Notes under the pieces: model-generated
What the model saw: only the letters and a program-made list of their open reading frames with translations
The model's database searches: none
What the model was told of the DNA's origin: nothing
In this document: piece after piece, positions 59,679 through 64,000 of the stretch
How the letters are laid out: every line of letters starts with the position of its first letter
How positions within the stretch are numbered: position 1 is the first letter of the stretch
Translations under genes and position numbers: made by a program
Assembly: GCF_017357105.1 (NCBI RefSeq)
Contig: NZ_CP071596.1
Coordinates: 3,224,001-3,288,000 of the forward strand
Reading direction: 5' to 3'
Origin: Natronosalvus caseinilyticus
GTDB taxonomy: Archaea; Halobacteriota; Halobacteria; Halobacteriales; Natrialbaceae
DNA: 64,000 nt

Positions 59679-60554
59679 TTAAATGTGCCCTTCGCGGTCG
59701 GTCAGGTTCGCGGCCAGCGGCTCGAGTGGGCGCTCCAGGCGGCTCCCGGCGTCGACCTCGACGTCCCGATACGGCGTCCGACACGGCGGGCCGTCGGCGA
59801 ACGCGTACCCGCGTCGGTCCCCGAGGACGATCAGCGACGATGACCGCGTACCGTACCCGTCGCCGTGGACGCAGACGCCGTACTCGTGATCGCCGAGGAC
59901 GGTTCGGGCCCGCTCGAGCCACTCGAGCGTAGGCGTTCGGGTCGAGTCTGCACTCGAAGCCTGGACGCCGTCGCTCGAGGCCGTGTCCTCCCCGTCGGGG
60001 ACCAGCTCGACTGCGGCGGACGAGAGGTCCCGCTGAACGCGACGGGCGTTCTCGGCCTGAGTCGTCGCAGCGTCCGCTCGTTCGTGTGGAATCTCGAACG
60101 TTTCGTCGAAGCCGACGTTGACGACGACGTGCACGCCCGACTCGAGCGTCGTTTCCCGTAACCTGCCGTCCCACTCGAGGACGAAGGCGTCGTCGGGGTC
60201 GGCCACCACGAGACTGAAGGCCTCGTACGCCACCGCGTCGACGGCCTCCGTCACAGAGGCCCGGGCCTCGAGCGCGGAGGATTGTGAGAGCGCGTCGGCG
60301 ACGAGGCGACCGCGTGAGCGCTCGCCCGCGAGGTCGGCGTCGGTCCACCGGTTCGTGATTCCCGCGAACAGGTCGTGGTCGTTGAACCCGATCCAGGTGC
60401 CGCCGGCTTCGGCGTCGCGCGGGGCGACGACGAGGGGGTCGGTCGCGTACAGATCCGGCGATTCGCTCGGTCGCTCGAGACCCTCGTCGCGGTTGGCGGC
60501 GACGACGACCGGCGCGTCTTCGAACACCTGCCAGGCGAGCGTCAGGGTGCACAC
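59679..60554 (-). CDS. NRDE/TANGO2-family protein
   Basis: 291 residues from GTG 60554. The first residues MCTL, with Cys2 as the putative nucleophile, and VAANRDEGLERPSESP, the NRDE motif, identify the family. GGTWIGFNDHDLFAGITNRW and VVNVGFDE follow, and the end carries PPCRTPYRDVEVDAGSRL. The fold is Ntn-hydrolase-like; TANGO2 proteins are linked to lipid and heme handling in eukaryotes. Archaeal function is unknown. It starts with the unusual GTG, directly at Cys2. Confidence 0.88.
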   Translation of the reverse strand: MCTLTLAWQVFEDAPVVVAANRDEGLERPSESPDLYATDPLVVAPRDAEAGGTWIGFNDHDLFAGITNRWTDADLAGERSRGRLVADALSQSSALEARASVTEAVDAVAYEAFSLVVADPDDAFVLEWDGRLRETTLESGVHVVVNVGFDETFEIPHERADAATTQAENARRVQRDLSSAAVELVPDGEDTASSDGVQASSADSTRTPTLEWLERARTVLGDHEYGVCVHGDGYGTRSSSLIVLGDRRGYAFADGPPCRTPYRDVEVDAGSRLERPLEPLAANLTDREGHI

Positions 60555-60654
60555 GTCGGAATGGACGTGCGCGACGCCCTTAGCGTTTTAGCAGGCCTCA
60601 CCGACCGCTCGGCATTTCATCTGTCACTCGAGACACCAACGCCCGCTCGGGACT

Positions 60655-62325
60655 TCACCGACCGCTCGAGACGTCGACGCCCACCTCCTCGAGCCGTGCG
60701 CGGACGTGCTCGCGGTCGACGGTTCCGGAGTGCGTTCGCGGGAGCGACGACGCGATCCCAATCGTCTTCGGACACTTGAATCCGGCCAGGCGGTCGCGAC
60801 AGTACGCTCTGAGCGCGTGCGGATCGATCTCCTCCCCGCTCGAGGCGACGACCAGCGCGCCGACGCGCTCGCCCCACTCTTCGTCGGACAGGCCGACGAC
60901 GGCGGCGGCCGACACCGCGGGATGGTCCTCGAGAACGGCCGCGACCGCAGTGGGATCGACGTTCTCGCCACCGGTGACGATCCGGTCGCTCCGCCGGTCG
61001 AGAATCCAGAGGCGACCGTCTTCGTCGCGCCGACCGAGGTCGCCCGTGTGGAGGCCGCGCTCGTCGAACGCGGCCCGGGTTCGCTCGGCCTCGAGGTAGC
61101 CCGGCGTGACTGTCGGGCCAGAGACGACGATTTCGCCCGTCTCGCCCACCTCGACGGGGTCCCCGTCGTCGTCGAGAATCGCCACCTCCGTGCAAACGAG
61201 CGGTCGTCCGACGGTACCCTCGTGGGCGACCGCCTCTTCGGACGTCGCCGTCGCGATCTGGGAGGCCGTCTCGGTCATGCCGTAGGTCGGGCACGCGGGG
61301 ACGCCGCGTCGCCCACAGCGGTCGATCAGGTCTGGGCTCGCGGGAGCGCCACCGAGTAGGACGAACCGGAGGCTCGCCGGCGGCCGCCAGCCGGTCTCGA
61401 GCAACCGCGAGAGCGTCGTCGGGACGAGCGAGACGCCGGTCACATCGTGTGATTCGATCACCTTCGCGGTCGCGTCCGGGTCGAACTCACGCTGGAGAAC
61501 GACCGTCGTCCCGTACAGCGTCGACCGGAAGACCGGCGCCAGCCCCCCGACGTGGTACATGGGGAGACAGCAGAGCCAGCGGTCGTCGGGATCGACGCCG
61601 AGCCGGAACGCCGACGCCGTGGCGCTCGAGACGAGGTTCCTCGCGGTGAGACGGACGCCTTTGGGTTCGCCGGTCGTGCCCGAGGTGAAGGCGACGAGGA
61701 GTTCATTCCCGCCGCTTCCCCCGCCGGAGTCGGCCAGTTCGGTGGTCCGATTCGCCTCGTCTTCTGTACCCGACTCCGGCTCGGGTATCGGGTTTCGATC
61801 CGTGCTCGACTCGAGTGACCGGTCACGTCCCGCGTTCGGCTCGAGTGAAACGAGCGATGAGAGAGACACGAGCGGACTCGAGTCGCTCCCGCCCCGCTCG
61901 CCGTCGACCGAGTAGATCGGGACCAATCCGTCGCCGATCTCACGTGCCAGCCCCTCGGTCTCGTCTTCACAGATGAGGGCGGTGACGCCCGCTCGAGTCG
62001 CCTTCGACCGCAACTCTTCGGCCTTCTCGCGGACGTTCAGCAGGACGAGCGTTCGTCGACCGCGCATCGCCGCGAAGAGCAGCGTCACGAACGCGGGCCG
62101 GGTCGTCAGGACGACGCCGAGTCGATCACCTGACGTGCCTGGCGGTCGCTCGAGGAGGGCGTCCACGGCTCGGTCGAGGTCCCCGTAGCTGTATCGAGTG
62201 CCCTCGTCGGCGTCGATCAACGCTGTCCGCTCGGGCGTCGTCGCCGTTCGCCGTGCGAGGAGGTCTTCGGTCGCCCACTCGAGTCCCGCCGGGTCGCCTG
62301 CACCCGCTGAGCCACCTGCGCCCAT
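60655..62325 (-). CDS. menE: o-succinylbenzoate-CoA ligase
   Basis: 556 residues from the ATG at 62323-62325. An ANL-family adenylating enzyme: P-loop VAFTSGTTGEPKGVRLTA, TYGMTETASQ, LHTGDLGRRDEDGRLWILDRR. It would ligate CoA to o-succinylbenzoate before MenB. The A10 catalytic Lys region reads LPRTHSGTVDREHV, with Thr where Lys is usual. An acidic linker (about 178-205) interrupts the N-terminal domain. It shares TGATG with menC (stop overlapping start by one base). Confidence 0.9.
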   Translation of the reverse strand: MGAGGSAGAGDPAGLEWATEDLLARRTATTPERTALIDADEGTRYSYGDLDRAVDALLERPPGTSGDRLGVVLTTRPAFVTLLFAAMRGRRTLVLLNVREKAEELRSKATRAGVTALICEDETEGLAREIGDGLVPIYSVDGERGGSDSSPLVSLSSLVSLEPNAGRDRSLESSTDRNPIPEPESGTEDEANRTTELADSGGGSGGNELLVAFTSGTTGEPKGVRLTARNLVSSATASAFRLGVDPDDRWLCCLPMYHVGGLAPVFRSTLYGTTVVLQREFDPDATAKVIESHDVTGVSLVPTTLSRLLETGWRPPASLRFVLLGGAPASPDLIDRCGRRGVPACPTYGMTETASQIATATSEEAVAHEGTVGRPLVCTEVAILDDDGDPVEVGETGEIVVSGPTVTPGYLEAERTRAAFDERGLHTGDLGRRDEDGRLWILDRRSDRIVTGGENVDPTAVAAVLEDHPAVSAAAVVGLSDEEWGERVGALVVASSGEEIDPHALRAYCRDRLAGFKCPKTIGIASSLPRTHSGTVDREHVRARLEEVGVDVSSGR

Positions 62326-63368
62326 CACGTCGCCCCCCACACGTCGTCGATGCCGAGCCCCTTCGCCTGCGGGACGACGGCGGCACCCTTCTCGAAGAGC
62401 ACGGGGTCGCGACCGAGATCCGTCTGCAGCAACTCGCCCGTTGCCAGGCCACAGGGCGGGACGTCGGGAACCGCAGCCGCGAGGTGAACCGCTGCCGTCC
62501 GCGCCACGACGCCGTCGATGGTCGTCGTCACCAGGCTCTCGAGGCCGAGTTCGCCGGTCCAGGTGACGACCTCTCGAGCGACGTCCAGGCCGCCGAGGGC
62601 CATCGGTTTCAGGATCAGCACGTCGGCGGCACTCGCCTCGCAGATCGCGTCGACGCCGTGCTCGAGCAGGCCCTCGTCCAGGGCGATCTTCGGACCGCGG
62701 CCGCGGAGGTCGGCGTGTCCCTCGAGCGCCCCGGCTGGCAGCGGTTGTTCGACGATCGAGACGTCCGCGTCGTCGAGTCCGCAGATGGCCTCGACGGCCT
62801 CGTCGAACGTCCACGACCCGTTCGCGTCGACCCGCAACTCGACGTCGTCACCGACGGCCTCCCGGACGCGCTCGACGCGCGTTACGTCCTCGTCGACTGA
62901 GCGCCGGCCGACCTTGAGTTTGCACGAGCGAAATCCGCGGTCGACGGCGTCGCGTGCGGCCGCCGCGGTCGCGTCCGCGTCGTCGTCGCCGACGGTCGAA
63001 TTGACCGGAACCCTGGCGACTCGAGAGCCGTCGCCGAGATACTGGTAGAGCGGGCGCGCCCCGCGGGTCGCGTAGCAGTCGGAAATCGCCAGCGAGACGC
63101 CGTGTCTGGCCGCCGCCGTGTCCTCGACCGCGTCGAGGGCAGCGCCCGACCCGTCGTCGGCGGCGTCGACGGCTTCCTCGAGCGCACGTTCGCAGTCCTC
63201 GAGGGATTCGGTCCAGCCCGGAAGCGGGGTCGCCTCGCCGATGCCGACGACCCCCTGGAACTCGGCGCGGATCAGGAACCCCTCGCGGGTCGTGATCGTC
63301 GCGTCGCCCGACTCGAAGGGCTCCTCGAGTTCGAGTTCGAAGGGGCGAAACCGGAGGTCGAGGCCCAT
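62325..63368 (-). CDS. menC: o-succinylbenzoate synthase
   Basis: 347 residues from the ATG at 63366-63368. An enolase-superfamily enzyme that dehydrates SHCHC to o-succinylbenzoate. Catalytic Lys in CKLKVGRRSVDEDV (about residue 155), metal ligands in RVDANGSWTFDEA, VEQPL and IALDEGLLEH, and the second Lys in VLILKPMALGG. The muconate-lactonising subgroup is confirmed by KxK and DAN. It overlaps both menA and menE by TGATG. Confidence 0.94.
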   Translation of the reverse strand: MGLDLRFRPFELELEEPFESGDATITTREGFLIRAEFQGVVGIGEATPLPGWTESLEDCERALEEAVDAADDGSGAALDAVEDTAAARHGVSLAISDCYATRGARPLYQYLGDGSRVARVPVNSTVGDDDADATAAAARDAVDRGFRSCKLKVGRRSVDEDVTRVERVREAVGDDVELRVDANGSWTFDEAVEAICGLDDADVSIVEQPLPAGALEGHADLRGRGPKIALDEGLLEHGVDAICEASAADVLILKPMALGGLDVAREVVTWTGELGLESLVTTTIDGVVARTAAVHLAAAVPDVPPCGLATGELLQTDLGRDPVLFEKGAAVVPQAKGLGIDDVWGAT

Positions 63369-64000
63369 CAGAGCCCCACCCCGGTTCCGACCACGGGTCC
63401 GGCCTCGAGGGCGATGCCGACCGCGAACAGGAGCGCGTGGCCCGCCAGCAGTTTCCCGGTCTGCTCGAGGGCCGGGTTCAGCGCCTCGCCGTCGGTTCTG
63501 GTCCAGACCGTGCGGATGACCGCGAGCGCGTACGGGGCGGTGAGGAGCGGCAAGAGGACCGAGCCGGAGAACCCCCAGCCGAGCCAGAACCAGAGCGGGA
63601 CGACGTACGCGAGGGAAACGAGCGCCGCGAACTCGAGGCGACTGAACCGGTAGCCCAGTCGCACGGCCAGCGTGCGCTTGCCCGTCTCGGCGTCGGTCTC
63701 GAGGTCGCGGACGTTGTTGACGACGAGAATCGCCGTCGAGAGGCCGGCGATGGGGAGGCTCGCCACGAACGCCTCGAGTGGCATCGTCCCTGTCGGAATC
63801 GTCGTGATCAGGGGCTCGATGTGGGCGGCCGCCTGGACGTAGAAGGTGCCGACGACGGCGACGACGCCGAAGAAGACGAAGACGAAGAGGTCTCCGAGGC
63901 CGTGGTAGCCGAGGGGATAGGGGCCGCCGGTGTACGCCCAGCCACAGAAGACGCTCACCAGGCCGATGACGAGGATCGGGAGGCCGCCGACGTAGACGAG
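63368..64000 (-). CDS. menA: 1,4-dihydroxy-2-naphthoate polyprenyltransferase, C-terminal part (partial)
   Basis: The C-terminal about 210 residues are in the window; the frame is open to the edge. The UbiA-type second aspartate region reads [20 protein letters not shown] (NxxxD region for Mg-prenyl-PP), followed by [15 protein letters not shown]. Six or so helices cover the rest ([32 protein letters not shown]). MenA prenylates DHNA to demethylmenaquinone in the membrane. Stop TGA overlaps the menC ATG (TGATG). Transcription order is menA-menC-menE. Confidence 0.93.
   Translation of the reverse strand, partial: LVYVGGLPILVIGLVSVFCGWAYTGGPYPLGYHGLGDLFVFVFFGVVAVVGTFYVQAAAHIEPLITTIPTGTMPLEAFVASLPIAGLSTAILVVNNVRDLETDAETGKRTLAVRLGYRFSRLEFAALVSLAYVVPLWFWLGWGFSGSVLLPLLTAPYALAVIRTVWTRTDGEALNPALEQTGKLLAGHALLFAVGIALEAGPVVGTGVGL

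Noticed and set aside
1-64000. CRISPR arrays, insertion sequences, integrases
   Set aside because: No regular direct-repeat/spacer array, terminal inverted repeats with a transposase, or integrase-like protein was recognised while reading both strands.

Overview
The window is a high-GC stretch of a haloarchaeal chromosome. The evidence is a strongly acidic proteome, many leaderless genes with a TATA-like element 25-30 nt before the start codon, ribosomal protein L15e, a CetZ tubulin-family protein, Tat (twin-arginine) leaders on exported proteins and a menaquinone gene cluster. The very frequent CTCGAG hexamer suggests the Natrialbaceae, but this is an inference. No rRNA, tRNA, transposase, integrase or CRISPR array was recognised. 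Most of the window is ordinary core chromosome with a few accessory-looking segments.

Layout. 0-7 kb: a soluble DHH phosphoesterase homologue, Hsp20, a DJ-1/PfpI protein, an exported aspartoacylase-like enzyme, a COG1325-type RNA-binding protein, a universal stress protein, a TIM-barrel-like protein and small membrane proteins. 6.7-9.2 kb: pyrB-pyrI (aspartate carbamoyltransferase) and an eIF2B-like/ribose-1,5-bisphosphate isomerase-like gene. 9.3-16.8 kb: a Mrp/NBP35 ATPase, a divergent uracil-DNA-glycosylase-family protein, UPF0058, a large coiled-coil protein, a winged-helix regulator and purA. 16.8-20.9 kb: a GAF-PAS histidine kinase followed by a 739-residue protein with a CHAT-like C-terminus that appears to have lost its catalytic residues. 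21-24.6 kb: Trm112, a membrane protein, and cbiX paired with a DR2241-like gene.

24.7-32.2 kb: cetZ shares a divergent promoter region with a three-gene operon of pilin-like/membrane-anchored haloarchaeal proteins. The 3' part of the last gene, and most of the convergent PQQ-propeller lipoprotein gene, lie in a sharply AT-rich island (about 30.0-31.7 kb). 32.2-40.3 kb: an SDR epimerase, a membrane-anchored DHH protein, an aldo/keto reductase, an HVO_0758-like zinc-finger protein, a glycosyltransferase, a Nudix hydrolase, a stress protein and L15e. 40.4-45.6 kb: a leftward operon DUF4129 - small membrane protein - DUF58 - polytopic membrane protein, without its usual MoxR ATPase. 45.6-49.3 kb: an HtpX-like protease, a trans-sulfuration enzyme and a Gfo/Idh/MocA oxidoreductase.

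49.4-54.5 kb: two tandem Tat-exported subtilases that share a C-terminal module. 54.8-58.7 kb: a PHP phosphoesterase overlapping an asparagine-synthase-like gene, a tiny zinc protein and gatC-gatA. 58.7-64 kb: a hypothetical, an HTH regulator, an NRDE/TANGO2 protein, and a leftward menA-menC-menE operon cut by the window end. Translational coupling through 1-4 nt overlaps (ATGA, GTGA, TGATG) is common and defines most operons. The best candidates for something undescribed are the kinase plus CHAT-like pair, the chimeric pilin-operon/propeller region, the motif-IV-deficient DHH protein, and the subtilase pair with beta-domain insertions inside the protease fold.
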